DNA of 64,000 bases from Streptococcaceae bacterium (GTDB lineage Bacteria; Bacillota; Bacilli; Lactobacillales; Streptococcaceae), in NCBI GenBank assembly GCA_902363395.1, contig CABIZZ010000001.1, positions 1,178,001 through 1,242,000 on the forward strand, read 5' to 3'. A program made the position numbers and the translations under genes. The notes under the pieces are model-generated. The model was not told where the DNA came from. It ran no database searches and was given only the letters and a program-made list of their open reading frames with translations. Positions 28,118-39,806 of this stretch are shown here, piece after piece. How positions within the stretch are numbered: position 1 is the stretch's first letter; every line of letters begins with the position of its first letter.

Positions 28118-28735
28118 CTAACTAATATAGATCATAGCAGTCCGATTCTTCGATCGAACGGCGATTTTTCCTGGGTAGGCCTTAGCCAATTGTGCTAATT
28201 CGTCCTGGTTGTAGCCAGTCAGGCGTTTGCTACCATCTGCCAACTCTTCAAGATTAGATAGAGGTGACAATTCCTTGGTCTCCACCACCTCTTGATCTGT
28301 AACATAGCGCATCAAGATCAAGCCTTCCTCTTCATAGACCAGGTAGTGAGGAAAGATCTGCGCAATCTCAAACAAGAGGTCCATACTGATGGCTTCTGCT
28401 TGCTGGGCAAAGACTTGAGCCAATCCCTTTTCTCGGTAGCAAAATCCATAGGCCTTGCCAGACAGATTGAGACGGACAAAGGGTTTGTCCTCCTCAAAGC
28501 TGGGACTCGTCTGATAGAGATCAAAGGCCTCAGTGACTTGTTCATAGTAGTCTGTTGCAACTTCTGGGCTCTTCTTTTGGTAAAGCTCAGCAAAGTAGGC
28601 ATTGATCACACTGGGCGGTGGCGTGATAAACTGAAGCTTTTGCTCTTCTGTCAATCCCGCTAAGACCCGCTCCAAATAGACCTTGTCTAGACTGGTGTAA
28701 CCTCCATAGCTGAGGGCGTTATTAAGATAATCCAT
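28118..28735 (-). CDS. Conserved streptococcal protein of unknown function
   Basis: A 205-aa cytoplasmic protein without a motif I can name. The N-terminal half is helical ([28 protein letters not shown]). The C-terminal half alternates beta and acidic helices ([15 protein letters not shown]) and ends in basic [14 protein letters not shown]. It overlaps the hflX end by 14 bp and lies 10 bp before rnz, so it is translated with them. The position between hflX and rnz recurs in other streptococci as I recall. A role in RNA or ribosome metabolism is only a guess. Confidence 0.75.
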   Translation of the reverse strand: MDYLNNALSYGGYTSLDKVYLERVLAGLTEEQKLQFITPPPSVINAYFAELYQKKSPEVATDYYEQVTEAFDLYQTSPSFEEDKPFVRLNLSGKAYGFCYREKGLAQVFAQQAEAISMDLLFEIAQIFPHYLVYEEEGLILMRYVTDQEVVETKELSPLSNLEELADGSKRLTGYNQDELAQLAKAYPGKIAVRSKNRTAMIYIS

Positions 28736-29972
28736 GATGATAAAACTCCTCTAGTCTCCATGCATTTTTGGGGGCGATGTAGCCTGTTATGACCTCCCCA
28801 GTCTCCTCATAGGAACGCTCAGCCAATATGGCAATGGTCTCCAATTCATGGATGCGGTAGGCTTGATCAAAAGGAACCTGAATCGTAAAGGGATGGAAGA
28901 GCTCCTGCATCTTTTCAAGTAGAATGTCCTGCAGTTTAGTCCGACTATCGGGATCCTTGGCCGAAACTAGACGATAAGGTGTCTGGGTCGGTGTAAAGTT
29001 CTCGACCTTATCAGCCTTATTGTAGAGAGTCAAGCGTGGAATCTCCAGCATCTCCAAATCCTTCATAATCTGAAGAACTGTCTTTTCATGCTCTTCATGG
29101 TTGGGATCAGAGGCATCGATGACATGGACCAAGAGATCCACGTTCTTACTTTCTTCCAGGGTCGACTTAAAGCTGGTCACCAACTCTGTCGGCAAGTCCT
29201 GAATAAAACCAACCGTATCTGTCAGAGTTACTTGTAAATTCCCTGTTAGATGAATGCTCTTGGTTGTCGCATCCAAGGTCGCAAAGAGTTCATCTGCTTC
29301 GTACTGCGCCTTACTGGTCAAGGCATTCATAATGGTTGACTTCCCTGCATTGGTGTAGCCAATCAAGCCAATCTTAAAAACAGAGGATTCCAGACGTTTT
29401 TCTCGAACCACTTCTCGATTCTTCTCGACCACCTTGAGTTGACGCTCAATATCTGTGATTTGATTGCGGACACTCCGGCGGTTCAACTCCAGCTGACTTT
29501 CCCCTGGACCACGGGAACCAATCCCCCCGGCCTGCCGACTGAGCATGATTCCTTGACCAACGAGACGGGGCAAGAGGTACTTGAGCTGAGCCAAGTGCAC
29601 CTGCAACTTCCCTTCATGGCTTCGTGCCCGCATGGCAAAGATATCCAAGATCAGCTGCATCCGGTCAATGACCTTAACACCCAAAATTTCTTCTAAATTC
29701 ACATTCTGGCGAGGGGTCAAACGGTTGTTAACGACAACGGTCGAAACCTCATCTGCATCGACCATTTGGGCAATTTCTTCTAGCTTCCCAGAGCCGACGA
29801 AGGTCTTGCTGTCGTACTTCTCCCTCTTTTGGGTGTAGACGCCGACAACTTCCGCCCCGGCTGTCTTGGCTAGACTGGCCAACTCCTCCATAGACATGTC
29901 AAAGTTCTCCATGCCTTGGAGCTCGACACCAACAATGAGGACCCGCTCCTGTTTTTTCTCAGTTTCTATCAT
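28722..29972 (-). CDS. hflX: GTPase HflX
   Basis: Ribosome-splitting/rescue GTPase. It is 416 aa. The N-terminal HflX domain is followed by the glycine-rich [17 protein letters not shown] linker. The G domain has GYTNAGKST (G1, about 205), DTVGFI (G3) and NKAD (G4). The C-terminal part completes the fold. It overlaps the miaA end by 14 bp and the next gene by 14 bp, so it is tightly coupled. Confidence 0.95.
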   Translation of the reverse strand: MIETEKKQERVLIVGVELQGMENFDMSMEELASLAKTAGAEVVGVYTQKREKYDSKTFVGSGKLEEIAQMVDADEVSTVVVNNRLTPRQNVNLEEILGVKVIDRMQLILDIFAMRARSHEGKLQVHLAQLKYLLPRLVGQGIMLSRQAGGIGSRGPGESQLELNRRSVRNQITDIERQLKVVEKNREVVREKRLESSVFKIGLIGYTNAGKSTIMNALTSKAQYEADELFATLDATTKSIHLTGNLQVTLTDTVGFIQDLPTELVTSFKSTLEESKNVDLLVHVIDASDPNHEEHEKTVLQIMKDLEMLEIPRLTLYNKADKVENFTPTQTPYRLVSAKDPDSRTKLQDILLEKMQELFHPFTIQVPFDQAYRIHELETIAILAERSYEETGEVITGYIAPKNAWRLEEFYHHGLS

Positions 29973-30849
29973 TTAAAAATCTTTCTATATCTTGAAGGAC
30001 TCGCTCCTTGAAGCCTTCTTCTCCAATCTGGTAAAAATGAACTGTCATCCGATTGCGGAACCAGGTCAACTGGCGCTTGGCAAAACGGCGCGTATTTTGC
30101 TTGAGCTGTTCAAGAGCCTCTTCTAAACTTTGCTCCCCCTTGAAATAAGGAAAGAGCTCCTTGTAGCCAATCCCCTTAGCCGCCTGAACCTCAGGATGGT
30201 TGTCATAGAGCCATTGTGCTTCTTCTAACAAGCCCTGCTTAACCATGAGATCCACCCGTCGATTGATGCGGTCATACAAGGCTTGGCGATCATCGTCTAG
30301 ACAGATGATATAAGGTTCATAGGCTGGAGCTTGATTTTCCAAGGCCTGACCTAAATGGGCGATTTCCAAGGCCCGCATAGCCCGTCTGCGATTGATCTGA
30401 GGAATCTCAATTCCCTCTTTTGCTACTCGGTCAAACAGTTCTTCATCAGTGAGGGGGGACAAGGACTCCCGATAGGTTAGAATGTCCTCATGGGCAACAT
30501 CCCCTCCTAGGTGATAGCCTTCTAAGAGACTTTGTACATAGAGGCCTGTTCCGCCAGCAATAATGGGAAGATGGCCCCGTCCTTGAATCTCCTCGATGGC
30601 TTGGCTAGCTTCTGTTACAAAATCATAGGCCGAGTAGGTCTCTGTCACCTCGCGGACATCGATCAGATGATGGGGAGCTGCCGCCTGCTCTTCTGGGCTG
30701 GCCTTGGCTGTTCCGATATCTAGAGTGCGGTAGACCTGCTGGCTATCTCCGCTGATGACCTCCCCGTTAAAGCGCTGGGCCACCTCGATAGCGAGGGCTG
30801 TTTTGCCAACAGCGGTCGGTCCCACTATCACAATTATCTTGTTTTTCAT
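29959..30849 (-). CDS. miaA: tRNA dimethylallyltransferase
   Basis: Adds a dimethylallyl group to A37 of tRNAs reading UNN codons. It is 296 aa from the MKNKII start, which has AGGAAAAACG upstream; an earlier Met would add eight residues. The P-loop GPTAVGKT is at 10-17, followed by [26 protein letters not shown] and RRAMRALEI. First gene of the cluster; an extended -10 (TGTTATAAT on the minus strand) lies about 45 bp upstream. Confidence 0.95.
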   Translation of the reverse strand: MKNKIIVIVGPTAVGKTALAIEVAQRFNGEVISGDSQQVYRTLDIGTAKASPEEQAAAPHHLIDVREVTETYSAYDFVTEASQAIEEIQGRGHLPIIAGGTGLYVQSLLEGYHLGGDVAHEDILTYRESLSPLTDEELFDRVAKEGIEIPQINRRRAMRALEIAHLGQALENQAPAYEPYIICLDDDRQALYDRINRRVDLMVKQGLLEEAQWLYDNHPEVQAAKGIGYKELFPYFKGEQSLEEALEQLKQNTRRFAKRQLTWFRNRMTVHFYQIGEEGFKERVLQDIERFLNDRN

Positions 30850-30932
30850 CGTTTTTCCTTGCAAAAATCGCATTTTTTCGTTACCATATATTATAACATA
30901 AAAATTTAAAGTTCTAAAAAGGAGAAATTCTC

Positions 30933-31103
30933 ATGGCTAAAGGATTTGGTAAAGGTTTTGTTACTGGTGTTGCTGGTACAGTTGCTGCTGTAGCAGGTGC
31001 AGTTTACACATTCAAGAAAAAAGTAATCGAGCCTGAAGAACAAAAGGCAGCTTTCATCGAAGAAAACCGCAAAAAAGCAGCACGTCGTCGTGTATCACAC
31101 TAA
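30933..31103 (+). CDS. DUF3042 family small protein
   Basis: A 56-aa protein with the DUF3042 hallmark start MAKGFGKGFVTGVAGTVAAV, a Gly/Ala hydrophobic segment of about 20 residues, then a Lys/Glu/Arg-rich tail ending ARRRVSH. The function is unknown. The short hydrophobic segment suggests membrane association. AAGGAGA lies 6 nt before the ATG. It is transcribed alone, divergent from miaA, and ends at a hairpin terminator. Confidence 0.88.
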   Translation: MAKGFGKGFVTGVAGTVAAVAGAVYTFKKKVIEPEEQKAAFIEENRKKAARRRVSH

Positions 31104-31111
31104 TCAAAAGA

Positions 31112-31140
31112 AAAAACTCCGGGAAACCGGAGTTTTTTTT
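31112..31140 (+). terminator. DUF3042 terminator, left flank of module E
   Basis: ACTCCGG-GAAA-CCGGAGT with A's before and eight T's after. It is the direct-repeat partner of 31388-31418. Confidence 0.88.
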
Positions 31141-31142
31141 GT

Positions 31143-31225
31143 GAATGTAGACAAACTATTTTTACATTACTAGCTAGATAATTTTTTCAAAAAAGTTATT
31201 TATTATTTAAGATTTTAAGCAAGTC
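31143..31225 (+). repeat. GAATG arm of module E
   Basis: GAATGTAGACAAACTATT directly after the terminator T run, then CTAGCTAGATAATTTTTTC. It aligns with 24477-24564. Confidence 0.75.
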
Positions 31226-31365
31226 AAAAACTTTCCGCTGTGAGAAAAGTGCTAGAAACACGATTGTTTCTAGCACACGGGAGTTTTGGAACCTTAGGTC
31301 CAAAACTAAGTCATGGAACTTCGTAGAAGTTCGCTGACGTCCGTACTCACCTAAGGAAAGTTTTT
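31226..31365 (-). repeat. Cloverleaf repeat, copy E
   Basis: The termini AAAAACTTTCC and GGAAAGTTTTT pair. Hairpin 3 is 31249-31276 (GTGCTAGAAAC/GTTTCTAGCAC). Hairpin 2 is 31282-31307 (AGTTTTGGA/TCCAAAACT). Hairpin 1 is 31310-31338, a perfect stem. It lies between DUF3042 and the rex operon, which converge. Confidence 0.9.
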
Positions 31366-31387
31366 CAGAAGAATTTATCTTTAATCT

Positions 31388-31418
31388 AAAAACTCCGTGA
31401 AACCGGAGTTTTTTTGTG
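31388..31418 (-). terminator. Terminator of the rex operon, right flank of module E
   Basis: Same hairpin as 31112-31140 in direct orientation, including the trailing T run and GTG. It differs by one base in the loop side and one T. It lies just past the DUF4298 stop. Confidence 0.8.
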
Positions 31419-31421
31419 TTC

Positions 31422-31727
31422 TTATCGTTCTTTCAACATCTTGGTCGCAAGGTCTAGCATCTCTACCGCCTTTTGGTAGTGCTCGTCCAACAAATCGTAG
31501 ACGGCATCTTCCGATAAGACGCCACAGTAGACCTCTTCAGGGAAGTCTGGCTGATTGGACAATTCGACATCGTCCATGTAGATCTGGCTAGTGTAGTAAT
31601 CGCGAAGGGCGATATAGCTAGACTGGCCAGCTTCTACCCGTTTCAAACATGATTCGAGCTCTTCGATTAAGCCTTGGTAGATATTGAGATGACTTTCCAT
31701 CTCTTGGATACGTTCAATTGGGGTCAT
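31422..31727 (-). CDS. DUF4298 domain protein
   Basis: A 101-aa acidic, helical protein ([24 protein letters not shown]) with the DUF4298 pattern. This includes the conserved [13 protein letters not shown] middle and a [13 protein letters not shown] end. The function is unknown. The ATG overlaps the rexA stop (ATGA), so it is translated with the RexAB nuclease operon. A role tied to that operon is possible but unproven. Confidence 0.82.
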   Translation of the reverse strand: MTPIERIQEMESHLNIYQGLIEELESCLKRVEAGQSSYIALRDYYTSQIYMDDVELSNQPDFPEEVYCGVLSEDAVYDLLDEHYQKAVEMLDLATKMLKER

Positions 31728-34700
31728 GAGTTGGCCTTTCTATCTGCTAGAGAAACGACTTGCAACTGCTCACCGCCCAGTAAGATCAAATACGATTCAA
31801 CCTGTTCCACACCATATGAACGGCGGAGGGCTTCTGCGTAGAGTTCCAGTTGGGCTTGGTAGCGATCCAGCAATTCTTGAGGATGGCGGTAACGGTCTGT
31901 CTTGTAGTCAAAGAGAAGGATTCGATCTTCCAATAGTAGGTAGCCGTCTAAGATCCCCCGGACCACAAAGTCCTGGCCACTAGCTGGATCCGTCTTGAGC
32001 ATGGCAAAGGGTGCTTCACGATAGACCTTGTCTGACTCTTTCAGTAAGAGTTGGCCTAAGTCGGCCTGGAAGAAGGCCAAAACCTTCTTGAGGTCGATCC
32101 GCTTCTTGACAGCCGGACTGGCATTGCCCTCTTGGAGAACCATTGCTAAGCTCTCCATGGTTGGAACCGTCGTCAATGGGATCCGTTGCATCAATTCGTG
32201 CAGGGCACTACCGACTGCCGCCCCTGTCACAGCTTCTTCCTTTCCAAAGGTTGGAAAGTCAAAGCTTGGTAAGGCAAGATCCGCTTTTTCCATGAGGTCC
32301 ACTCCGTCGATATCTTGGATAGGTTCATAGAATTTCTTAATTTGGCTCGGAGTCCGCACACTCGGAAGTTGGATGGCTGCTTGGTACTGGGTGTTGAGCC
32401 GGTCCACTGATTCTAAGACATCCAGGGCACGGCGGATCTCTTCTGATTGCCGGTTGTCCTTGAGGTCATCGACTGGGAGAGAAGACTTCAACTCCAAGTG
32501 ACCGATTTGCTCCGGCGTCAAGTCTTGGTCGGTCACAAAGCGGGTCTGATAGGACAAGTGTTGCTGGGCAAAGACTGCCTGGATGGCATAGAGCCAGTCT
32601 TGGAAACAATTGATCTCCTTACGAAGGGCTGGACTCAAGCGTCCATTGACACTGGCTCCCCATTTTTTCTCTTCTAACTTATCCTGCCGGCCCTTGCCCA
32701 CCAGATAGAGCTTGCGCTCTGCCCGGGTCATAGCGACATAGAGGAGGCGCATCTGCTCCGACAAGGCTGCTAGACGAATTTCCTCGACATTCCGCTGGTA
32801 AGGCAGGGTCTCAATGACCAAGCGTACCGACTCGGGAAGTCCCTCTTGATCAGACTCGATAGGGAGACTCGCAACATACTTGATCCCGACCCCATTTTTC
32901 CGACTGATGACAGCATTGGTAGATAGTTCCTTGCCGACAAACTTTTTGTCAGTATTGAGGATAAAGACATAAGGAAACTCAAGTCCCTTGCTCTTATGGA
33001 TGGTCATGAGTTGGACAGCATCCTTAGGGACTGCCTGGGCGACATTGGCCAAGTCGTGTTGGTTTTCCAAAATCTTATCAATCATGGAAATAAAGCGAGG
33101 CAACCCCTTGAAACTAGAGCTTTCAAAGTCATTTGCCCGCAGGGTCAAGGCATAGAGATTGGCCTGCCGTTGGGCTCCATTTGGCAGGGCACCCACATAA
33201 TCATAATAGTGGCGATCTTGGTAAATCTTCCAGAGCAGGTCATAGAGAGAATGCGTCTGAGCATAGTCACGCCAGGCTTCCAGTGTCTCCATAAAGCGGG
33301 TGAGCTTCTCTCTCAAGCTGGAATCGATCAAATGAGGTGCACTCCCTGTCTGGTCTAGTGCGTGTTGCAGTTTCTCATAGAGATTCTCTGCCTTCTTTCC
33401 TTCAACTCCCTGTAAGGCTAAACGGGCCAACTGGTCCTCATCAAACTCAAACATGGCTGATTTCAGGAGGGCCACCAAGGGATAGTCCTGCAAGGGATTG
33501 TTAATGGTCCGGAGGGTGTCCAAAAGGACCATGACTTCAACGGACTGGAGGTAGTTTTCCTCTCCTCCATCTGCAACGATAGGAATCTGATAGGCTTCAA
33601 AGGAAGACAGTACCTTGTCGTTGCGGGTCCGAGACGCCGTCAAGAGTGTGATATCCTTAAAGGAAACCCCTTCTTCGTTGTGGAGGCGGATGATCTCCTT
33701 GATGACCAAAAGGACTTCACCTGAGGATAGGCTATCCCCTTCTTGCTCATCTTCTTCAGCTGCTTCAGCCACATCCTGACTGCCATCGTAGAGCAGGAAC
33801 TCTGTCTCATAGGCGGGTGTCGGCTCTTTCTTCTCCGGATTTCCCGCAATCAAGCGGTGGCTCTGGTCATAGAGAATCTCCCCAACTTCCTCATCCATGA
33901 GGCGTTCAAAAACATGGTTGGTCGCCTCTAAGACTTCTACATGGCTACGGAAATTCTCCTTGAGTAGGATCAACTTACCATCAGCCCCTTCTTCTTGGTA
34001 GGCCTTAAACTTGTCATTAAAAATCTGAGGATCCGCCTGACGGAAACGGTAGATGGACTGCTTGATATCTCCCACCATGAAGCGGTTGTGGCCGTTAGAC
34101 AAGAGCTCCAACATCCGCTCTTGGGTGTGGTTGGTATCCTGGTACTCATCGACCATGACCTCGTGGTAGCGCTCCTGATAGAGACTGCGGATATGAGGGA
34201 ATTCTTCAAGGATCTGGATAGCAAAATGGCTGATGTCGCCAAATTCAAAGGCATTTTCCTGCTTCTTGCGCTCCAAATAAGCGGTGGAGAAAGCTTGGAC
34301 AAAGTCCCTGAGCAAGACCAGCAAAGGCAAGGGCTCATCCTTGAAGCGAATCTGATAGGTTAGTTGGTAGTGCTGGGAAGCTGCCGCCCGCAAGGCTTCG
34401 ATGCGTTCTTTGCGTTCATCATTGAAGGCCGTAGCTAGCTCTTTCAGGTCTTCTTTTCGTGTCGTAATGGTCAGACTACGTCCTCCGCTGGCACGGGAGA
34501 TCAAGACCACCCGCTCCAAGACCTCAAAGATGGCTTCCTGGCTGGACTGCTCATTGAGACTAGCAATTAAGTCTTGAATAGCGGTGACATTCTCTTGGTA
34601 CTTGGCCCCTGAAAAGGCTTGGCCTTCATTGGCCAGGTGGAAGGTAAAGAAAGATTCCAGTTCAAAGAGCTGCTCTTTTACCTCTTGGGCCAACTGGTCC

Positions 34701-35407
34701 AAGGCTTCATCATAGTCCAGGTCCTGATAGCCTTTGAGGAAGGACTCCTCCAACCAGGCTTGGGGATCCGCAGTGGATTGGAGGAAGTCTACCAGTGCAT
34801 AAACCTGGTCCTTAAAACCAGCTAGCGACTTACCCTTTCCTGTAAAGTTCTTGACCAGACTACTAAAGAGGCGGTCAGGCCCTTGCTCCTCATAAAAGCG
34901 CTCAAAGACTTGTTCAAAACAGTCATTCTTGAGCAAGTACTGCTCGCTCGCACTTTGGAGGATGCGAAAAGTCGGCGATAGGCCTAATAAATAGCCATAT
35001 TTGGAGACCAGGCGTTGCGTGAAGGCATCCATGGTTCCGATATCACTAGTTGGTAATTCTGCAATTTGTTGGGCCAAGTGGTGCTTGAGCTCCTCATCTT
35101 GACTAGCCTTGAGACTTTTCTCCAACTCTTTTTCTAACCGTTCCTTGAGCTCAGTCGCTGCTTTGACGGTAAAGGTCGAGATGAACAATTGCTGGATGGA
35201 AATCCCCCGGTGCAATTGATCCAGAATCCGCTGGACCATGACGAAGGTCTTTCCAGAACCAGCCGAAGCTGAGACTAGGATATTAGTCCCTGACGAATAG
35301 ATGGCTTCTATCTGCTCAGGGGTCCGCTTTGGTTCCTTGTCAGACTGGGCCTCCTGGACTTGGAGGTCTTGAATCTGTTTAGGACTTAAAAATTCAATTG
35401 GTTTCAT
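31724..35407 (-). CDS. rexA: ATP-dependent exonuclease subunit RexA/AddA
   Basis: Helicase-nuclease subunit of the Gram-positive RecBCD counterpart; repairs double-strand breaks. It is 1227 aa. The SF1 helicase Walker [10 protein letters not shown] is at 47-55, with [11 protein letters not shown] (motif II), [11 protein letters not shown] (motif III), [14 protein letters not shown] (motif V) and [15 protein letters not shown] (motif VI). The C-terminal RecB-type nuclease has [10 protein letters not shown] and [10 protein letters not shown]. It overlaps rexB by 4 bp (ATGA). Confidence 0.95.
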   Translation of the reverse strand: MKPIEFLSPKQIQDLQVQEAQSDKEPKRTPEQIEAIYSSGTNILVSASAGSGKTFVMVQRILDQLHRGISIQQLFISTFTVKAATELKERLEKELEKSLKASQDEELKHHLAQQIAELPTSDIGTMDAFTQRLVSKYGYLLGLSPTFRILQSASEQYLLKNDCFEQVFERFYEEQGPDRLFSSLVKNFTGKGKSLAGFKDQVYALVDFLQSTADPQAWLEESFLKGYQDLDYDEALDQLAQEVKEQLFELESFFTFHLANEGQAFSGAKYQENVTAIQDLIASLNEQSSQEAIFEVLERVVLISRASGGRSLTITTRKEDLKELATAFNDERKERIEALRAAASQHYQLTYQIRFKDEPLPLLVLLRDFVQAFSTAYLERKKQENAFEFGDISHFAIQILEEFPHIRSLYQERYHEVMVDEYQDTNHTQERMLELLSNGHNRFMVGDIKQSIYRFRQADPQIFNDKFKAYQEEGADGKLILLKENFRSHVEVLEATNHVFERLMDEEVGEILYDQSHRLIAGNPEKKEPTPAYETEFLLYDGSQDVAEAAEEDEQEGDSLSSGEVLLVIKEIIRLHNEEGVSFKDITLLTASRTRNDKVLSSFEAYQIPIVADGGEENYLQSVEVMVLLDTLRTINNPLQDYPLVALLKSAMFEFDEDQLARLALQGVEGKKAENLYEKLQHALDQTGSAPHLIDSSLREKLTRFMETLEAWRDYAQTHSLYDLLWKIYQDRHYYDYVGALPNGAQRQANLYALTLRANDFESSSFKGLPRFISMIDKILENQHDLANVAQAVPKDAVQLMTIHKSKGLEFPYVFILNTDKKFVGKELSTNAVISRKNGVGIKYVASLPIESDQEGLPESVRLVIETLPYQRNVEEIRLAALSEQMRLLYVAMTRAERKLYLVGKGRQDKLEEKKWGASVNGRLSPALRKEINCFQDWLYAIQAVFAQQHLSYQTRFVTDQDLTPEQIGHLELKSSLPVDDLKDNRQSEEIRRALDVLESVDRLNTQYQAAIQLPSVRTPSQIKKFYEPIQDIDGVDLMEKADLALPSFDFPTFGKEEAVTGAAVGSALHELMQRIPLTTVPTMESLAMVLQEGNASPAVKKRIDLKKVLAFFQADLGQLLLKESDKVYREAPFAMLKTDPASGQDFVVRGILDGYLLLEDRILLFDYKTDRYRHPQELLDRYQAQLELYAEALRRSYGVEQVESYLILLGGEQLQVVSLADRKANS

Positions 35408-38400
35408 TGATTCAATTCCTCCCTCATTTTTTCTATCCAGGCCTGGCGGAGCTTGTCACCGACCGGGCGTTTCTCGTACTGACTTGGATCCAATTTTTCC
35501 AAGAAGCGGGCTTGTCCTAGATGAAGATTGGCTTCAAATCCAGTAATCGATTTGTACTGTTCTACATAGGGAGCAATGCTTCGTCCATTTTCAGTATAAG
35601 GGTTAATCGCAAAGTTACCCGACAAGATCCCTTTGGCTGCTTGTTGATAGAGATGGGCATTGTAGAGTAAGAGCAGATCTAGCTCCTCTTGACTCAGCAA
35701 CATGGCCTTGTTTTTCTCATAGCTCTCCCCTAGTTGGCTAGCTTGATCCGCCAAGAAGAGCCCTTTGTACTGCTGAGATTTTAGAACCGCTTGGACAGCA
35801 TCTTCGACCGCCTTGGTATCCTTGAGAGGCACCAAAGGATCCACCATCTGCAAGTACATGGCTCCAAAAATCCCCTTGTCAGGATCAAAAGCCTGAAAGT
35901 CTTTGATAGCAGATAGATAAGTTGGCAACTGGGAGTTGAGGCCATTATAGAACTTCTCAAAGTTAAACTTAGTCTCACTGGACTTATAGTCCACCACTCC
36001 CAAGGCCCCTGTCTCAGACAGCCGATCAATCCGATCGACCTTGCCCTTGACCAAGAGCGGACGACCATCTTCTAAGGTTAAGAAGGGGCGATCTTCTCGG
36101 CCGAAGAGAGCTTCTTCTCCGATGGTTTCAATACTGTCATTGTGGACGAGGACACGACCAGTCGCCCGAGCTGTATCCAGGAGCAATTCTTTTGAAAAAG
36201 CGGCCATGGCATTCTCCTGATAAAGGAGAGCGAACTCTGTCTCCTGGCTGGTTTCGCGAATGGCCTTGGTCAAACGCTCATCAAAATCCCCTTCTGAAGG
36301 ATCTTTCAGCACACGTTCAAAAATACGGTGCAAGAAATTCCCATGGCTTCTCGCGTCTGGGCGCAAGTGCCACTCCTCCTGCAAACCTAGGACATAGTGG
36401 AGATAATAGCTGTATTGGTTTTGGTAGTAGGTGTTGAGAGCTGAGGCAGACAAAGATAGAGCCTGTCCTTTTGGATAAAGGACTTCCAGCGTCTCATCCT
36501 CTAAGACCTTGGTCGTCAAGCTGTGGCTGATTTGCGGAATGTGCAAGCCTTCTGAAGCTAATTTCTTCCGAAGGACGCGAATGGCAACTGCCCAGAAGGT
36601 TGCTTCTTCCTTGCTCAACTCCTGGTCAATTTCTCCCTGGTGCAATTCGATCAGTCGAGCTAAGAGGGCCTGGTAAGACCCCATATCTTTACTAGAAGTC
36701 CTTGCCTTCTTCTCAATGACGGGTAGAGCAAGCGGTGCCTTGGTCAGCTCGAACAAGTAAGGGGACATCTTATCGTCCACCTCATTGACAAGAATAGGGC
36801 TGGACAAGACCAGCTGTTTGGTGGCCGCATTGAAGAGAGATAGGGCGACGAAGCGATTCTTCCGTAAGTTGTCCTGACTAGCAATTTGGAGATTAGCCTG
36901 TTGGTCTGAAGCTTGGTTCAGGACCTGACGCTCCTCATCCGTCAGCAAGGATTGGTCCTTGGCAATCTTAGGAAAACGCTCCTGGGTCAAGCCAATGGCA
37001 TAGACATAAGGAGCTGATAAGGGCTCAATCAAATCATAGGACTGAACCGTCACTACATCCACTGTCGCTGGGACCGTTCGATAACTTGCCAACAAGATCC
37101 CTGACAAGAGAAGGCTAAGAAAATCATCTAAGGTCACCTTGATTTGATCAAAGACCTGGGCAAATTGTTCTAGCACATGGCTAAAGGACTTCCACACCTG
37201 GTCATAGCGTTCCATTTCCTGTTCAGAGCCACGACTGGCTAACTGTTGCATGTTTTGCGCCAACTGGGCATCTTGACAAAACTGGGCAAACTTCTTCAGC
37301 AGTCCCTGGCTAGTCTGGCTCTTGGTCTTGTAAAAATCCTGCAGAGGACCGATGACTTGCTGGCGAATCTGATTGAGACGCTCTAGGTCAAATTTTTCCT
37401 GGTGGTTGGCTGTAAAGTCACGAGAAAAGGCAGCCAGACCCTTGATCTCTGCAAAACGAACATATTGTTCAAAATGGTCGATATCCTCTCGTGTTAGCGT
37501 CCCATAAAGCCCTGCCTTCAAGAGATTGACCACATCCTCGGTCAAAAACCGATAGCGACGAAGACGGTCCAAGGATTCCACCCATTGGACCAGAGGATGC
37601 TGGGACATGGACTCACTCTTTCCAAGATAGAAGGGAATCTGGTACTGGTCAAAGATGGTCTTGAGCTGCAGCTGATAAGCATCCACATCCCCCAATAGGA
37701 CTCGAATATCTTTGTAACGAGCTCCCTCATACAGACGCTGGCGAATGGAGCGGGCTACAGCCTCTAATTCTTCCTTTTGATGGTTACAGGTCCAAATCTC
37801 TACTGCTTCTCGATCTTGATCAGACAGCTCACCCTCTACCTCTGTAAAGTCATAACGAGCTTCCAAGATCCGCGTCATACGACTAAAGGCATCCTCTTTT
37901 CCTTGACCGACGTAGCTTGGAGTGACCTGGTAGGTCCTAGCCAAGTCTAGCAAGAAATCCACACTGGCCTGGTATAGATTCCCCTCACGAAAGTTCGAGC
38001 GATAGGCCTTCTCACTGGCATAAGCCCCAATAATGATCTCGACACCCTTGTCGTGCAGTAAATGAACTAGGTAGTCCTCCTCGGCTGAGAAACGGGTAAA
38101 GCCGTCAATCACTAGAGCCAAGTCTTTTAACTCCTCATCCAAATCTCCCTTGACAAGGTGAGAGGCAAAACTAGCCAACTTAGACTCAAAAGAACCTGCA
38201 ACTAACTGGTCTTGAACAGCCTTCAAGATATGGATCAAATCTTCTCTCTTTTCCTGATCTGGCAAGGCATCCAAGTCGGATGCTGTCATCTGGGCCGTCT
38301 GCAACTCATGAAAGAGCTGGATCAATTGTTGGATAAACTGAGGATCCTTCTTAAGACGGGCATAAACCTTGAGCTCTTCATCCGGCATCTGAGAAAGCAC

Positions 38401-38676
38401 CTTAAAAAAGAGCATGCCAAGACCGATATCATCGAGCGACTGCTGCTGGTGGCTTTCATTAAGTGTAAAATAGCGTGCCATCTGAGCAAAGCGCGTAATG
38501 GTGATGGCAAAAGAAGCCTTCTGGTCTAGGAGTTGCAAGACTTTGCGCTCCTTCTCAAAAGATAGAGAGTTGGGTGCGATATAAAAGACCCGCTTCCCTT
38601 CTTCAACCAATAGATTGGCCTCATCCACCAAGACCTGGGTTAAAGGGGTTCGAATATCTGTATAGACTAATTTCAT
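35404..38676 (-). CDS. rexB: ATP-dependent exonuclease subunit RexB/AddB
   Basis: Partner of RexA. It is 1090 aa. The N-terminal helicase-like half has no intact Walker A. The C-terminal RecB-type nuclease domain has [10 protein letters not shown] and [11 protein letters not shown]. The Fe-S cysteines that bracket this nuclease in Bacillus AddB are missing: only two Cys are visible in the whole protein, and the end reads [15 protein letters not shown] where the Cys-rich motif would be. This matches the RexB rather than AddB subtype. First gene of the rexB-rexA-DUF4298 operon. Confidence 0.94.
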   Translation of the reverse strand: MKLVYTDIRTPLTQVLVDEANLLVEEGKRVFYIAPNSLSFEKERKVLQLLDQKASFAITITRFAQMARYFTLNESHQQQSLDDIGLGMLFFKVLSQMPDEELKVYARLKKDPQFIQQLIQLFHELQTAQMTASDLDALPDQEKREDLIHILKAVQDQLVAGSFESKLASFASHLVKGDLDEELKDLALVIDGFTRFSAEEDYLVHLLHDKGVEIIIGAYASEKAYRSNFREGNLYQASVDFLLDLARTYQVTPSYVGQGKEDAFSRMTRILEARYDFTEVEGELSDQDREAVEIWTCNHQKEELEAVARSIRQRLYEGARYKDIRVLLGDVDAYQLQLKTIFDQYQIPFYLGKSESMSQHPLVQWVESLDRLRRYRFLTEDVVNLLKAGLYGTLTREDIDHFEQYVRFAEIKGLAAFSRDFTANHQEKFDLERLNQIRQQVIGPLQDFYKTKSQTSQGLLKKFAQFCQDAQLAQNMQQLASRGSEQEMERYDQVWKSFSHVLEQFAQVFDQIKVTLDDFLSLLLSGILLASYRTVPATVDVVTVQSYDLIEPLSAPYVYAIGLTQERFPKIAKDQSLLTDEERQVLNQASDQQANLQIASQDNLRKNRFVALSLFNAATKQLVLSSPILVNEVDDKMSPYLFELTKAPLALPVIEKKARTSSKDMGSYQALLARLIELHQGEIDQELSKEEATFWAVAIRVLRKKLASEGLHIPQISHSLTTKVLEDETLEVLYPKGQALSLSASALNTYYQNQYSYYLHYVLGLQEEWHLRPDARSHGNFLHRIFERVLKDPSEGDFDERLTKAIRETSQETEFALLYQENAMAAFSKELLLDTARATGRVLVHNDSIETIGEEALFGREDRPFLTLEDGRPLLVKGKVDRIDRLSETGALGVVDYKSSETKFNFEKFYNGLNSQLPTYLSAIKDFQAFDPDKGIFGAMYLQMVDPLVPLKDTKAVEDAVQAVLKSQQYKGLFLADQASQLGESYEKNKAMLLSQEELDLLLLYNAHLYQQAAKGILSGNFAINPYTENGRSIAPYVEQYKSITGFEANLHLGQARFLEKLDPSQYEKRPVGDKLRQAWIEKMREELNQ

Positions 38677-38770
38677 AATGTTATGATTCCTGTAAAATGA
38701 TAGTTCTATTATACCATCTTTGCGCCTTTTCTACAGGGATTTTCCCATCATTCAGGTGATTCAGAGCAGT

Positions 38771-38803
38771 TAAAAAAACCGGACAACACGTCCAGTTTTT
38801 CAA
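38771..38803 (-). terminator. Terminator after the CPBP gene
   Basis: On the minus strand CTGGAC pairs with GTCCGG (one G-U pair) and is followed by seven T's, just past the stop codon. Confidence 0.65.
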
Positions 38804-38811
38804 CTATTTTT

Positions 38812-39576
38812 TTAACTTCCCCAGTTGATTAAAAGATAGAGGATGCTAGAGCCAAACATATCGGCCAAAGCATGCATGAGGAAGAATGGCAAGAGGTTTT
38901 TGATCACCTTCTTGTAGAGGACATAGTAGAAGAGTCCATAAATCACTCCGATGACCACTGCCCAAAGCAAACCTTGGTAGGTATGGAAGGAAATCCGAAT
39001 CAAGGTCGAATAAGCCAGTGCCCACCACTTGTACTTCTGATTAACAGATGTCATGACTCCTAAGAAGAAGAACTCTTCGTAGAAACCATTCAGCAAGGCA
39101 TAAGCAATCGCCATAGGACTAAGCGCTAAGAACTTGTGAATAATCTGCATGGGATCGATAAATGGGAGGAGATTGATATTGAAGTAATCACACTCTCCAC
39201 TCACCGTTGTCACGATATCCCCAAATAGACCGACGATGGCAAAGATCAAGGGTACCCAAAAGAGGACGGACCATTTAAAGCGAATCGGAAGCTGTTTAAA
39301 ATCGAAATTCCGTAGAAGCAAGTAGGCCAAGGCGAGAGTTAATAAGATGATCTGCAGGGTAAAGTTGCTCGAGTATGCTACCCCATCCCTAGCTGTATTG
39401 GTAGCCGTTTCAGTAGCTGCGGTGACGGTTTGGGCGACTGGCTGAAGACTGGTAAGGAAGTGTTCTGTAGACCAAACAATAAACTGCCCAAACATGATCG
39501 CAGTCACAATAGCGATATCAAACCAATTAAGCTCTTTTAAAGGCTTTTCAGGTCGTATCAACTTTAAAATTTTCAT
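38812..39576 (-). CDS. CPBP-family membrane protein (CAAX-protease-like)
   Basis: A multi-span membrane protein of 254 aa with about six to seven helices. The CPBP motif 1 normally reads EExxxR; here it is EEFFFLG, so the Arg is Leu. Motif 2 (RISFHTYQG) and motif 3 (HALADM) are present. Such proteins are intramembrane glutamic endopeptidases, often linked to bacteriocin self-immunity. The altered motif makes activity uncertain. Two ATGs are adjacent; the second (39576) has the better spacing to AAGG. It lies next to truncated repeat copy F. Confidence 0.75.
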   Translation of the reverse strand: MKILKLIRPEKPLKELNWFDIAIVTAIMFGQFIVWSTEHFLTSLQPVAQTVTAATETATNTARDGVAYSSNFTLQIILLTLALAYLLLRNFDFKQLPIRFKWSVLFWVPLIFAIVGLFGDIVTTVSGECDYFNINLLPFIDPMQIIHKFLALSPMAIAYALLNGFYEEFFFLGVMTSVNQKYKWWALAYSTLIRISFHTYQGLLWAVVIGVIYGLFYYVLYKKVIKNLLPFFLMHALADMFGSSILYLLINWGS

Positions 39577-39723
39577 CATTCATCCTTCTATTCCCATAAT
39601 GGAAGTGTTTTTGATAGTTCTACTATAAAAGAATATGCTTAAAGAAACTTTAATTCTTAGCTAGTAATAAAATTGTTATAAATAATTTGCTGTTATTACA
39701 ATATAAAGATAAATTTTATTAAT

Positions 39724-39806
39724 AACTTTCCTTATGTGAGTACGGACGTCAGCGAACTTCTACGAAGTTCCATGACTTAGTTTTGAACCTATTTATATTT
39801 TCTCAC
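39724..39806 (+). repeat. Cloverleaf repeat, copy F (truncated)
   Basis: AACTTTCCTTATGTGAG and a perfect hairpin 1 (39748-39776) are intact. Hairpin 2 breaks after GTTTTGAACCTA, hairpin 3 is gone, and only a TTCTCAC remnant of the far end follows. The preceding AAAGATAAATTTTATTAAT matches the short arm of D and E. The break abuts the AT-rich ABC island. Elsewhere in 39577-39892 I see only the small ORF listed next. Confidence 0.82.

Noticed and set aside
30933..31103. DUF3042 ORF as a bacteriocin precursor
   Set aside because: No double-Gly processing site and no transport or immunity genes beside it; the N-terminus matches DUF3042.
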